A stretch of 64,000 nt of DNA from Macrosoma leucophasiata (taxonomy: Eukaryota; Arthropoda; Insecta; Lepidoptera; Hedylidae), in NCBI GenBank assembly GCA_036365455.1, contig JAWQUS010000017.1, forward strand, positions 5,084,001-5,148,000, in the 5' to 3' direction. The position numbers and the translations under genes were made by a program. Positions 33,331-43,660 of this stretch are shown here, piece by piece. The notes beneath the pieces were generated by a model. The model ran no database searches, was not told the origin of the DNA, and saw only the letters and a list, made by a program, of their open reading frames with translations. Numbering within the stretch: position 1 is the stretch's first letter; every line of letters begins with the position of its first letter.

Positions 33331-33569
33331 CTTAGTGAGTGAACCACGGATGTCAAATTTATAACAGGTATAGTTATACTAATACTTATACATGGTACAT
33401 ACATACGGATATAATACAGATAATAAAACCATTAAAATAACATACTTAATAAAACGATAAATGCAATACATACTAGTAGGTATAAACAATAATAAATAGA
33501 TTAATACCAAAGTAAATAAAATATATGTAAATATAAACATCATATTAATATCATAGTTATAATATGCAA

Positions 33570-33950
33570 TGGTGTGGTGGCGCGTCGATCGCCGGGAGCC
33601 GGGAGTGGTGCGTCATCCCCACCTCAGGCACCACAGCGCGATAACGACCGGCCGAGCGCAGGCCGTATTAGACCTGAGTCGATCACTCCTTCGTCGGGAT
33701 TCGGGTCGATCGCGACCCATCGACAAGGTGATCGAGTCTAAATGACTCGATCGTTTGGGTCATTTGGGTCGCGACTCGATTTCGCTCAAACGTATTTTTT
33801 TGTACGTCACGACCCGATCACTTGTGTTTGGATCGTGATTCAATCAAAGTGATTCTACCGCTCGCGATCGACTCAGGTCTAGGCCGTATTGCGATGCCGA
33901 TGCGCCGGTGTCGCGCACGTAAAACCGCGCCGAGGGAACTTACGTACGAT
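33570..33950. other. CpG-rich block (without the inserted TIR element)
   Basis: GGTGGCGCGTCGATCGCCGG, CGACCGGCCGAGCGCAGG and, after the insertion, GCGATGCCGATGCGCCGG and CACGTAAAACCGCGCCGAGG. The GC and CpG content stands out from the surrounding AT-rich HLE and would suit a captured promoter or first exon. No reading frame is convincing. Confidence 0.5.
33670..33880. mobile_element. 211 bp TIR element with 10 bp target duplication
   Basis: Perfect 15 bp termini AGACCTGAGTCGATC / GATCGACTCAGGTCT, flanked by a perfect 10 bp direct repeat AGGCCGTATT (33660-33669, 33881-33890). Internal ACTCGAT/ATCGAGT and GGGTCG/CGACCC motifs repeat in both orientations. A 9-11 bp duplication is typical of Mutator-like elements, but that assignment is an inference from length alone. 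Confidence 0.88.
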
Positions 33951-34144
33951 ATTTGTGGGCATACTAAGTATTTAATATTTCACTCACGGTACCAATTCAA
34001 ACAAGTGTTACGGCTTAATACGTGTATACAACGTTACAAAGGTTTGTAAAGTCATCTTTTATGAATGAATTATGAGAACAATTCTCCTTATGATCACTAA
34101 CTACCTATACATACTTACCTATATCCTTATTATGTAATTTACAG

Positions 34145-34288
34145 AGAAACGCTATGGCAGTTAATGATATTCATATGGAAAGGGCGGTGCACAGTGAAAG
34201 AAAAATAAATAAAGTTGAAAACAAAATGGATGGAGAACGTCCTTGTTATATACTACTGCATTACATGTTTGAAGGCCGCAAATACAAG
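34145..34288 (+). other. Exon-like block with splice borders
   Basis: Preceded by a pyrimidine-rich stretch and TAATTTACAG, followed by the donor-like AAG|GTAATTT. An ATG at 34154 opens 45 codons to the donor in phase 0, with mixed, non-repetitive composition (MAVNDIHMERAVHSE at the start, CYILLHYMFEGRKYK at the end). I do not recognise the protein. The next acceptor-like TATTTACAG at 34391-34399 keeps the phase. Could be a captured gene fragment inside the HLE, or chance. Confidence 0.4.
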
Positions 34289-34399
34289 GTAATTTATTTT
34301 TAAAATTTAAAACTGCTAATAGTTAATTAGAATCATCAAATTTTATATAATTTAATATATTATATTGATATAATAAAAATATCGTACTTATATTTACAG

Positions 34400-34453
34400 A
34401 AATATCATTTTTGTCAAAGAAGTCGCGCAGGCAGGCGCGTCTCTACAATATAA
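34400..34453 (+). other. Second exon-like block
   Basis: Follows TATATTTACAG and continues the frame of 34154-34288 in phase 0 for 17 codons (KYHFCQRSRAGRRVSTI) before TAA at 34451-34453, about 35 bases before the HLE end. If spliced, the product would be 62 residues. The stop so near the element end may reflect truncation at capture. Confidence 0.35.
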
Positions 34454-34490
34454 TAAATGCTACTCGTGCGAAGCCGGGGCGGGTCGCTAG

Positions 34491-34666
34491 TCTAATTCAG
34501 AACGGAAATCGGTTGCAGAATCTTTTTTACCCCAAATTGGTAATGATGGCCTGGCTCAATTTTTTTTAAGATAAGATTATTACAGTTTTTTTTTTAATAT
34601 AAGACCACTAACTCTTATTTCTTTATATCTCCCTTTGGGCGATACGAAGTTCGTCGCGATAGCTAG
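34491..34666 (+). mobile_element. Helitron-like 3' end
   Basis: Ends TTTGGGCGATACGAAGTTCG, then TCGCGATAGCTAG before T (34667), a frequent lepidopteran HLE terminus. The 5' boundary is not visible; it may begin right at the end of the preceding HLE. Confidence 0.5.
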
Positions 34667-34839
34667 TTTTTTTAATAAATTTTTAATTACTATAATTTTT
34701 TAATTACTAATAGGCATTAATTACTTAAAATCTTCTAGATTTTATGTAGATGACTATCAATGCCAATATTGATTGTGTGAACGATATGCACGTTTAGACC
34801 TATAGACTACAGAATTCACTTACCAATAATGTAGCCTGG

Positions 34840-35166
34840 ACGCGCATGGCACCACGGCTGGTGTAGATCGTAAGCGATCAACTTGGTTAAGCGATACGGC
34901 CACGGTCGGGTGTGTACTGGGTGACCGCTAGTGGCAAATTAAAAATGCACGTTTCCGTGCTTCGGAGGGCACGCTAAGCCGGCGGTCCCGGTTGCTATCG
35001 ATAGATAGCAGTCGTTAAATCTTGTCGGAGGCCTTATGGGCGGTTTGAAAACATCCGACAACGGGTAGCAGCGTGGTGGAGTAAGCTCTAGGCCTCCACC
35101 CAAAAGGGGAGAGACTCGTGCCCAGCAGTGGGACGTATAATGGGTTGCTGTTATTATTATTAATAA
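34840..35166 (+). mobile_element. 5S rRNA-derived SINE, copy 4
   Basis: Head with CTTGGTTAAGCGATACGG (box A) and GTACTGGGTGACCGCTAG (box C with one change). Body complete except for a deletion after CATCCGACAACGGGTAGCAG. Tail GCCCAGCAGTGGGACGTA, then GGGTTGCTG and (TTA)n. Confidence 0.85.
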
Positions 35167-35629
35167 TGTAACCTGTAATCTTTTCACAATTACATCAATA
35201 AAAAGATTTTAGATTAAATAGCAAAATCCTATCATCCATATATCAACAATTATACTCTCTCTAATAGAAAGTCAATAAATCTTCAATGAAGACATCTAGT
35301 TATTAAACTGTAATAGGTAGCTGAAAAGAATCTGTGAGCCAATCGGAAATTCTGCTCATAAATCTTCAAGTGACTTCACACAAGATTGTCTGCACCAGTT
35401 ATACTCAATTTATGATGGTGAAAAAAGTATTAAACTAACTTATTTTTGCTTATACGTAGAACTAGGGTTCACCTACGACTTTGTTCAAATGAGACAAATA
35501 AGAGTGTTTAAATTTTGATTATTAAGAGTAGACAGGAGTGCATGCATTAATTTACAAATTTACCCATTTTCGATTTTGAGTTTAACACAATAATGGATAA
35601 GTTTGTTTACATTGTCAAAAATCTTTTTA

Positions 35630-35850
35630 CTTGTTGTAGAGCTCCAGTGACGGAGTTCGCGGGCGTAGGCACCACCGCATTACCTAATTTACTTGCCGCT
35701 AAATGGTAGTGTTCAGGTGGTAATGTACGGCCCTGTAATTTCCGGTACAGAGGCGTAACACCTTAGGCCTCAGGAGTGGTAACGCATCCGCATTTTGACC
35801 TTGGTCTTTGTGTGGGTGTCTAAAGGCATACATGTTTCATGTCATATACA
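35630..35850 (+). repeat. Repeat B with internal deletion
   Basis: Starts TTACTTGTTGTAGAGCTCC. The CAGCACTATCGTGTTCCGGT segment is missing (TAGTGTTCAGGTGGTAATGT). The copy stops after GTGGGTGTCTAAAGGC, without the 3' 80 bp. Confidence 0.75.
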
Positions 35851-36460
35851 TGTTTGTATATGCGACTTTGTTTACAGTGTTCAGTTCATATTTGATTAAA
35901 TATGTGCGACAGTTTATTTTATTCCCAGAGTTATTTTGTTGAAGCTCCGCAAGCTATCGTTTGTAACGTGTTTGTCGAATAAACATTCAGTGCCGCATTG
36001 TTTGGGCAAGAGTTGTAACATTCGCAATGGCTTTGTATCATTGTGGAATCTAAACAAAAACTCCCGCTTTTGAATACAGCGTCATATTTTAAGTAAAAGG
36101 AGATGTTGCAAAAATGTATGGACCTCCGGCCACAATGTCATTAAACAGGCATAATCAATATAAAAACGTTTTTGACTGCATATTTTCACTTATTTAGCTT
36201 TGTTTGCAGTTACAAAACATTATTTGCAGTTAGAATTGCAACTCAAAACCAACATGGCGAATATGGCGGGCGATGTCATTTTGACATTTTCATTTTTTAA
36301 ATTGTATTTTGATTAAAAAGTACTTGGAGAAAAAAGTAATATTTTCTAAATTCTATCAAAATCGATTGATTCCAAGTGTCTGCTGTATCGCCGCCATGTT
36401 TAATATAGTTGAAAATTATAAAATCGTTTGAATTAAATGTGGTTGTAACTCTAAATATAT
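35851..36460. other. Nothing recognised
   Basis: Unique-looking DNA with no identified repeat; no credible reading frame. Confidence 0.4.
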
Positions 36461-37167
36461 TCTTGAACAAATTAATTGTACTTTTTTCGGATTCTTCTTT
36501 AATTTACCCATTTTTTGAGGACATGTACGAACCAGAGCCGAGCTCGCAACATCTCCTTTGTAAGGAAGTATGAAACACAGGCTTTTCTCCGCTGTGTAAG
36601 CTTGATTGTGTAGCTTTGGGGATTAAAAATGAGTTTAGGTCTGGATTATTCACTACTAAGTAGTTTCTACTCACTACTTACAGTTAGTATTTGGATAGGC
36701 AACCTAGTGGATAATATTCCCTAGATTATTAATATGCCTAAAAATTAGGTTTGCAGCATATCTGGATGAACGACATAATTCCGCAGTGGGAACCCAACTT
36801 ATTCAATTCTACTGTATCATTTCAATAGGTGCAACGCCTGCAAAAATATGTATTTTATTTTTCAATATTTGTCCACGCAAATTCCTAAGCAAGAATATCA
36901 GATTCACGTTTACATAATAATGTCAACGAATGAAAACAAAATTTTGTACACTTACTGCATTTAAGTGGGTGGGACGTCAAAGGCTGCACTCAGGCTGATC
37001 TGATGACGTCCGGAATCGGATTAGGCCGCGAAATGGATACCTAGAGGTACATCATGTACCTACGAAATAAATATAAAATGTTGCATAGTATAGAACATAG
37101 ATCTACTTCGTTAGGTATAGAGTATTCCGTACAGTAACAAATAAATAATAATGGCAACCCTTGTACG
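36461..37167 (+). repeat. Tandem duplication, unit 1 (707 bp)
   Basis: 36461-36692 equals 37168-37399, and 36693-37167 equals about 38258-38732, almost without change. Contains TTAGGTTTGCAGCATATCTG, a motif with an older relative at 43135-43160. The unit ends 20 bases into the tail of the 5S-derived SINE (AATGGCAACCCTTGTACG), which shows it was cut by the duplication. Confidence 0.9.
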
Positions 37168-37456
37168 TCTTGAACAAATTAATTGTACTTTTTTCGGATT
37201 CTTCTTTAATTTACCCATTTTTTGAGGACATGTACGAACCAGAGCCGAGCTCGCAACATCTCCTTTGTAAGGAAGTATGAAACACAGGCTTTTCTCCGCT
37301 GTGTAAGCTTGATTGTGTAGCTTTGGGGATTAAAAATGAGTTTAGGTCTGGATTATTCACTACTAAGTAGTTTCTACTCACTACTTACAGTTAGTATTTC
37401 TATGGTTGTTATACTGACATCAAAATGAATGTTAATATAAAGTTGTTAACATTATT

Positions 37457-37748
37457 ATTACTGGTGGTAGAGCTCCAGTGATTGAGCTCGCGGGCGTAGG
37501 CATCACCGCATTACCTAATATACTTGCCGCTAGTGTAATGGTAGTGTTTAGCACTATCGTGTTCCAGTCAGGTGTCAATGTACTTCGCTGTAATTTCCGG
37601 CACAGAGGCATAACACCTTAGGCCTCAGGAGTGGTAACGCATATGCATTTTGACCTTGGTCTTTGTGTGGATGTCTATAAGCTGCAGTCATCACTTAACA
37701 TCAATGTGAATTGCAAGTTTGTTTGCCACTTCCATTACATAAAAAAAC
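37457..37748 (+). repeat. Repeat B, full length
   Basis: From TTACTGGTGGTAGAGCTCC to GCCACTTCCATTACATAAAAAA, complete and close to consensus. The 5' boundary is the same as in the copies at 27829, 28810, 40109 and 44402. Confidence 0.85.
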
Positions 37749-37752
37749 TGTC

Positions 37753-37832
37753 ACAGTAGCCTAGTCTTAGCAGGACACTACCACTACACTGGGTTCCTGG
37801 ATTCGATTCCCAGATAGGAGGCTATCAGAGCA
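37753..37832 (+). mobile_element. SINE A head only
   Basis: A box (CAGTAGCCTAGTCTTAGCAG) and B box (GGATTCGATTCCCAG) are present, then the sequence leaves the family after GGCTATCAGAGC. A fragment produced by rearrangement. Confidence 0.65.
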
Positions 37833-38705
37833 ATTGACTATAACGAAAATTGGCACTTTAAAGCTTAATAAGTCACGAATAATTAACTATATCGAAAATG
37901 ATGATAGCACACCTTCTACATTTTGAAAGACTTATCCAACGATATCCCACACTACATAGAAAAGGAAAAATTAAAAAATATATATATCCGCGCGTTACAT
38001 GTAGGGGATGCAGGTAAGCGTACGAAGATCCTCGGGGTGGCATATCTTACACCGGGAGATTGTAAGGTACATTAGGGATACCATTAAATACATCTCAGAT
38101 ATATTTTAAGGGACCATGGGTAATAGTATATAGAGTTTTGGGGTTGAACACAAAAGATCCCAATGGGTCAAAGTGTCCCAGTGTAACAGCTGGCCCCACA
38201 ATAAGATAAAATACATGTAGGGGAGGTACTTTAAATATTTTCTTCACGTTTTTATTTGGATAGGCAACCTAGTGGATAATATTCCCTAGATTATTAATAT
38301 GCCTAAAAATTAGGTTTGCAGCATATCTGGATGAACGACATAATTCCGCAGTGGGAACCCAACTTATTCAATTCTACTGTATCATTTCAATAGGTGCAAC
38401 GCCTGCAAAAATATGTATTTTATTTTTCAATATTTGTCCACGCAAATTCCTAAGCAAGAATATCAGATTCACGTTTACATAATAATGTCAACGAATGAAA
38501 ACAAAATTTTGTACACTTACTGCATTTAAGTGGGTGGGACGTCAAAGGCTGCACTCAGGCTGATCTGATGACGTCCGGAATCGGATTAGGCCGCGAAATG
38601 GATACCTAGAGGTACATCATGTACCTACGAAATAAATATAAAATGTTACATAGTAGATGTATTATCTACTTCGTTAGGTATAGAATATTCCGTACAGTAA
38701 CAAAT

Positions 38706-39052
38706 AAATAATAATGACAACCCTTGTACGTCCCGCTGCTGGCCATGAGTCACTCCCCTTTTTGGGGGGAGGCCTGGAGCTTACTCCACCACGCTGCTCC
38801 AATGCGATTGGTGGAGATACAGGTTAATTGGCGCCAACCCGCTGTCGAACGTTTTCAAACCGCCCATAAGGCCTCCGACAAAGTTTCACGACTGCTATCT
38901 ACCGATAGCAACCGGGACCGACGGCTTTGCGTGCTCTCTGAAGCAAGGAAACGCGCATTTCAATTTGCCACTAGCCCATCAGACACCCGACCGCGCCCGT
39001 ATCGCACAACTGAGTAGATCGCTTACGATCTACACCAGCCGCGGGGCTATGG
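38706..39052 (-). mobile_element. 5S rRNA-derived SINE, copy 5
   Basis: Tail at the left (AATAATAATGACAACCC, complement of GGGTTGTCATTATTATT) and head at the right. In the head box C is damaged (TCTGATGGGCTAGTGGC on the minus strand: the TGACCGC part is deleted). Directly downstream of tandem-duplication unit 2. Confidence 0.8.
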
Positions 39053-39215
39053 GCGCTTCATTCCATATAATATACACCATATACCAAATATTTTTAGAGT
39101 ACAAAATTATTAATGCAATCAAATATGCAGTGCAACCAGTCTGATCGCTGCAAGTCGAAAGCGATCTCTTTCAGATCAGACTAAAAAACATGTTCATACA
39201 ACGCAGCATTTCTAT

Positions 39216-39415
39216 AGTTGTTTTTATATTATTTCGCATTAACACATGCTTGTGAAATATATTTTTATTTTTAAAGAAAAATGGAAAGAAAACTTTGACT
39301 TCAGGCGAGGCTCGAACTCGCGACCTACTGGGAATCTAGTCCAGCCGCTCTTCCCATTGAGCTACTGAAGCCCTGCTTTGCTTTTTCTTTCCATTTTTCT
39401 ACAAAAATAAAAAAA
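39216..39415 (-). repeat. tRNA-like fold-back repeat
   Basis: Left terminal block ATTTCGCATTAACACATGC through TTAAAGAAAAATGGAAAG, the tRNA-like unit reversed at 39296-39371, then TTTCTTTCCATTTTTCTAC at the right, the start of the inverted terminal block. A compact version of the palindromic repeat with a nearly whole tRNA-like core. Confidence 0.8.
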
Positions 39416-40108
39416 AAATCTATAGTTGCGTATGTTTATATCTTCACGTCAAATTCCTTACGGGGTAGACAGGATGGTATAAATGAGATTTTTTAAATAT
39501 TTTTACTGTATGTTTTCTGCGGACGGGTGGTAGTACACTGCGCCACAACTCAGCTGGATATAGCTAGTATATAAAATATATAATTATATTTAGTAAATAC
39601 ACGCAATAAACCGTGGAATTAATTCATCCACAGATTATAGCGCTGACAATGAAGCAAGGATAGTACCGTTGGCAACAAAAATGCAATAAAAAGTCGACAA
39701 TAAACGTTCTCAGTGTAAGTAGTACACAGGGTTGTTATCTTCCTCATTACAACAAACAGAAATAAAGACCTTAATTCATGCAAAATAAGGGTCGTAATGG
39801 TATGTATGAATGTTAGTGCAATTTACATTCAAGTGCACAATGAAATTGTTTTACAACGGCCCCGACCGAAATGTGAAATACATTAAATATTTCACGAGAC
39901 ATATATTTTCTGTAAATGGTCCTCATTGTAAAGAATGTTGCAGTTCATTTTCAGCTATGCGTCAGTAACAGAGCCACTGTATTTCACCGAAACAGTATAA
40001 TGATAATATGACGCATTATTAAATATGAAAAAAATACTTAATTTTAACAAATAATGTGTTTAAATTAACAGAAATATTATATATTTAACAGAATTAACAG
40101 AAATTTTT
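39416..40108. other. Nothing certain
   Basis: A possible LINE or SINE A-like 3' end lies at 39433-39475 (TATCTTCACGTCAAATTCC and ACGGGGTAGACAGG, reversed tail of the LINE at 45.3 kb). An HLE-like AGCTGGATATAGCTAG|T lies at 39551-39566. Otherwise nothing. Confidence 0.35.
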
Positions 40109-40388
40109 ACTGGTGGTAGAGCTTCAGTGACGGAGCTCGCGGGCGTAGGCACCACCGCATTACCTAATATACTTGCCGCTAAATGGTAGTGTTCAGCACT
40201 ATCGTGTTCCGGTCAGGTGGTAATGTACGGCCCTGTAATTTCCGGCACAGAGGCATAACACCTTTGGCCTCAGGAGTGGTAACGCATCTGCATTTTGACC
40301 TTGGTCTTCATGTTAGTGTCTATAGGCTACAGTCATCACTTAACATCAATGTGAACTGCATGCTTGTTTGCCACGCCCATTAAATAAA
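40109..40388 (+). repeat. Repeat B, full length
   Basis: Complete copy from TTACTGGTGGTAGAGCTTC to GCCACGCCCATTAAATAAAAAA, with a few substitutions. Confidence 0.85.
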
Positions 40389-40587
40389 AAAAAAATAAAA
40401 TAATAATAATAATATTAAAACTAAACTCTAATTACTAACTCTTGACTAAATTCTAATTGTTGTTATTTGACGTATTCATATAGAATGACTAGTGATTAAA
40501 TTAATTTTGGAGAGTTTTGGTGAGAATAAGGGAGAGAGCTTAGTCGCAGCATGATAATAATTATTATCAAAATTTGTGTATAGTCGT

Positions 40588-41190
40588 GTTTTTAGGGTTC
40601 CGTACCTTAAAAGGAAAAAAGGAACCCTTATAGGATCACTCGTGCGTCTGTCTGTCTGTTTCTGTTTCTGTTCTTATTTGATGAATATATGTAAATTGGT
40701 GACCCAAAGATGAACACGTTAAGTAAAATAATAAATTTTGAACAGGAGGGCCACTTTCGGGGGGTAAATCAGAAAATTAAAACAAAAATCGTAAACTGTG
40801 TCGTGTGACATATGAAATGAAAGAGGTTATTGTCAGCATCTCAGATATATTTTTTTTATAATTTTTGCATAAACAAATTTAATTTTTTTTTAAAAAAACG
40901 ACGAAAATTGACCAGTCTCCCCCCCCCCCCCCTATCTCCGAAACTACTGAACTTAAAATTTTGAAAAAAATGTGGATAATAGTTCTTTGCCTATAGATTA
41001 CTGGAAAACCTATAAGAAGTTTGAGTATTCAAATTAAATCGAAAATTCTTAATAATATAACCCTTCCTGCCGGTACCACCGTAACCGCTATGTCCCTGCA
41101 TTTTAAATCTGTAATATTTTCGAAAATATTTATTTAAATTACGGAACCCTCACCACGCGAGTCAAACTCACACTTGTCCGTTATTTTTAT
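40588..41190 (+). mobile_element. Non-autonomous element with AGGGTTCCGTA end, copy 2
   Basis: Left end TTTTTAGGGTTCCGTACC with a GTCTGTCTGTCTG tract at 40646-40660; right end TTACGGAACCCTCACCACG to CACACTTGTCCG. A C-homopolymer (about 12 C, 40920-40931) and poly-T/poly-A runs lie inside. Diverged relative of 29949-30608. Confidence 0.6.
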
Positions 41191-41242
41191 GTGTAAAAAT
41201 GATGGGATTTGTATCATAAGGCATTCGAAAACGTATACAGAT

Positions 41243-41366
41243 GTAGGAAAGTGTATTATATTATACAGATAATATACACTTTCCTACACACTTAGGTACA
41301 AGTCGTGTTACCTCGAAAAATTCGTAAAAACTCCTGGTAAACTCCTGGTAAACTCCTGGTAAACTC
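41243..41366. repeat. Hairpin and 12 bp tandem repeat
   Basis: GTAGGAAAGTGTATT (41244-41258) pairs with the complementary stretch ending CACTTTCCTACA at about 41291. Further right, AACTCCTGGTAA is repeated three times in tandem (41328-41363). Confidence 0.7.
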
Positions 41367-41431
41367 CCTATTACTTTACTCGTTCGATATAACCTTCCTT
41401 ATGAATTTGCAATTCAATGGAAGATGATTTT

Positions 41432-41553
41432 TTTTTTATGTAATGGAAGTGGCAAATAAGCATGCAGTTCACATTGATGTTAAGTGAAGACTGTAGCCTA
41501 TAGACACCCACACAAAGACCAAGGTGTTATGCCTCTGTGCCGGGAATTACAGG
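41432..41553 (-). repeat. Repeat B with internal deletion
   Basis: The 3' part (GCATGCAGTTCACATTGATG) joins at AAGACCAAGG directly to GTGTTATGCCTCTGTGCCGG, skipping about 40 bp, and stops at TTACAGGG. Confidence 0.7.
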
Positions 41554-41965
41554 GATGATTCAAAATTATCAAAAATCGAAGTACAATGACCGGTTATACA
41601 AAAACAAGTTCACTCGTACAAAACGATTATAAATAATATCAAATCTCAATGTAGTACGCAAAGGAACCGTTTCGTGAAAATTTTATTTCTTTCGACTTGT
41701 GAACAATGTTCATACATTAGTAAGTGTTTAACCTTACACAAAGTTTGAAGTCTCCGCGAGTTAGGAAGTTCAGTTCAGGCAAGATTATGGAAATATTTTG
41801 CTTCCACCTAACTTCTCAGTTTCACCTTACCCTTATAAATTTCTGATACTGTAGAACCACGATGATGCGTTATTAAATACTATTAAACTACATAATATAG
41901 TCATCATCCTTTCAGGTACAAGATAGGTACGTTACGTCCGTTTTTGGACAAACATTTTTCTACAT

Positions 41966-42740
41966 AGCTTGCGGGTGTAGATACCACCGCATTACTTAAT
42001 TTGCTTGCCACTAAATGGTAATGTTCAATGCTACCGTGAACCTGCCAGGTGGCAATATAGGTACGGTGCAGTAATTTCCGGCACAGACGCATAACAACCT
42101 CAAGTGTGACATCGCATCTACATCGGTTTTTATATGCCTAGATTAGGCAATGCGGTGGTACTTATACCTTTGAGCACCGTTATTGGAGCTCTCCCACCAG
42201 CAATTCAACTTGTGGTAAAGTTCCTGTGTTCTAGAACGTAGGCACCACCGCATTACCTAATCTATCTGCCGCTACATGGTAGTGTTCAGTTCGATGGTAA
42301 TGTATCGCCCTGTGATCACAGAGACATAAGAACTTAGATCTCAGCGGTGGCAACGCATCTGCATTTTAAACGTAACCTTACTCCTGTAATCCACGAAAGG
42401 GGTAGTCAGAGGTAAATGCATGCATTCAATCATACATGCAAACACCCACGATACGCCGGTTACGTTTAGGCCCATGTAACAGGTGGCGAGCTTATTGACA
42501 TCTCCGGGCACATTACCAAACTTCGAGGTACTGGGAAACTTACAGAAAAGGATTCTATACCGTTATCTCTAATATCCCCTGACCCGGGAATCGAAACCGG
42601 GACCACAGCGTAATAGTAATGGCCTGCTACCACTAGGCTACTAAGGCAGATCTGCATTTTGGCCTCTGGTTTTTGTGTAGATGTCATGACTTACAATCCA
42701 TGTGAGCTGTATGCTAGTTGGCCACCTTCATTCCATGAAA
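41966..42740. repeat. Cluster of three repeat B copies with SINE A inside
   Basis: Plus-strand copy 41966-42130 (diverged); minus-strand piece 42135-42200 (GAGCTCTCCCACCAG end); plus-strand copy 42210-42356 continuing at 42661-42740 after the SINE A insertion. None is intact. Confidence 0.65.
42368..42649 (-). mobile_element. SINE A inserted in repeat B
   Basis: Perfect 11 bp duplication ATCTGCATTTT (42357-42367, 42650-42660). The minus strand has CTTAGTAGCCTAGTGGTAGC and GGTTTCGATTCCCGGG, with a one-base insertion in the B box, and 3' end GGATTACAGGAGTAAGGTTA. Shows that SINE A was active after this repeat B copy was in place. Confidence 0.88.
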
Positions 42741-43439
42741 ATAGGAATACTTATTACTATTTCTTTACGAAAGTATAAAAAAGAAATATGTGAATATATG
42801 CGAAGTGAAAACACAGACATGCTCACACGCTCAACGTTGATAGGCACTTAAGCAATATTTCACGCGGGAATTGCGGGACTTAGCTAAACTACCAGCATAT
42901 GGTTAAAGAGATTGGCGGTTTTCATAGATACCAATTTCACTGAAAAAGGATTCATTTTAAAAATTGTCTGCGCAAGTAAAAATACATTTTGACGTAAATA
43001 AAATTGCACTGATTTACATTTTGACTCATTATGGCTGCAAATAGGAGTTACTGGCTGTTAAAGATTATATAAATTAATTAAAAATACTATCTAGTGGATA
43101 TAATGTATTCTCTAGATCATAAATTTGCGTAAAAATTAGGTTTGCAGCATATCTTGATGATCGAAATAATTCAGCAGTGGGATCCTAACCTATAAGTTAA
43201 TTTCAAACTCATAATTGAAACAACATGTAGGTACTTCTTTCATTTTAGAAAAAAATATGTTTTAAGCCATATTAACTATAGGGCCTTATTAACCTTTTTA
43301 AACTTAATTTTATTGTAGTTATTTACAAATGCGAGGAAATTGACCACCCCTCTAGGAAGCTGCTGGTCGTAAAATATTTATATAGATGTATAAAATATAT
43401 CTATATAAACAAAAATGAATCGAATCAAATTATAATAAA
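42741..43439. other. AT-rich DNA with one old repeat
   Basis: 43090-43195 is a diverged relative of 36697-36805 (CTAGTGGATA, TTAGGTTTGCAGCATATCT, CAGCAGTGGGA). The rest is not recognised. Confidence 0.45.
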
Positions 43440-43660
43440 ATTGTACCCGCGCCAAGCCGGGGCGGGTCGTTAGTTTATTATAAACTTGCTGTTGCCCGCG
43501 GCTTCGCCCGCGTGGATCTCGTTTTATAAATAATTTAAATTTTACAATCCCATGGAAATGTCTTAATCATATTTCCCGTCGCGTACCTATAGGTGGAGTT
43601 CTTAATCACGTCTATAACTTAGAAATCTCTATTTAATTTTAACCCCTTATATTTGAAAGT
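43440..43660. mobile_element. Two Helitron-like ends facing each other
   Basis: A plus-strand 3' end (CGCGCCAAGCCGGGGCGGG, TCGTTAG at 43467-43473) is followed 12 bases later by a minus-strand 3' end (CTGTTGCCCGCGGCTTCGCC). Both CTAG termini carry one change (TTAG; CAAG), so both are old. Confidence 0.55.

Larger units (their letters stand above)
32982..34490 (+). mobile_element. Helitron-like element carrying foreign, exon-like sequence
   Basis: The 5' end is near CTACATATTATAAAGTCCCC (32985-33005), a common HLE start, and the 3' end is GCGAAGCCGGGGCGGGTCGCTAG before T (34491). Between them lie a possible LINE 3' end with a strong hairpin (33265-33330), a GC-rich block (33570-33950), a TIR element (33670-33880) and two blocks with splice-like borders (34145-34288, 34400-34453). 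The exact 5' boundary is uncertain; the interior is unlike other HLEs here. Confidence 0.5.
37168..38733 (+). repeat. Tandem duplication, unit 2, with 858 bp extra
   Basis: Same as unit 1 but with 37400-38257 in the middle, bounded by the 5 bp direct repeat TATTT (37395-37399, 38253-38257). The extra DNA is a mosaic: repeat B (37457-37748), a SINE A head (37753-37832) and a reversed piece of the AGGGTTCCGTA element (about 37845-37960). Unit 1 more likely lost it by deletion than unit 2 gained it. Confidence 0.85.
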
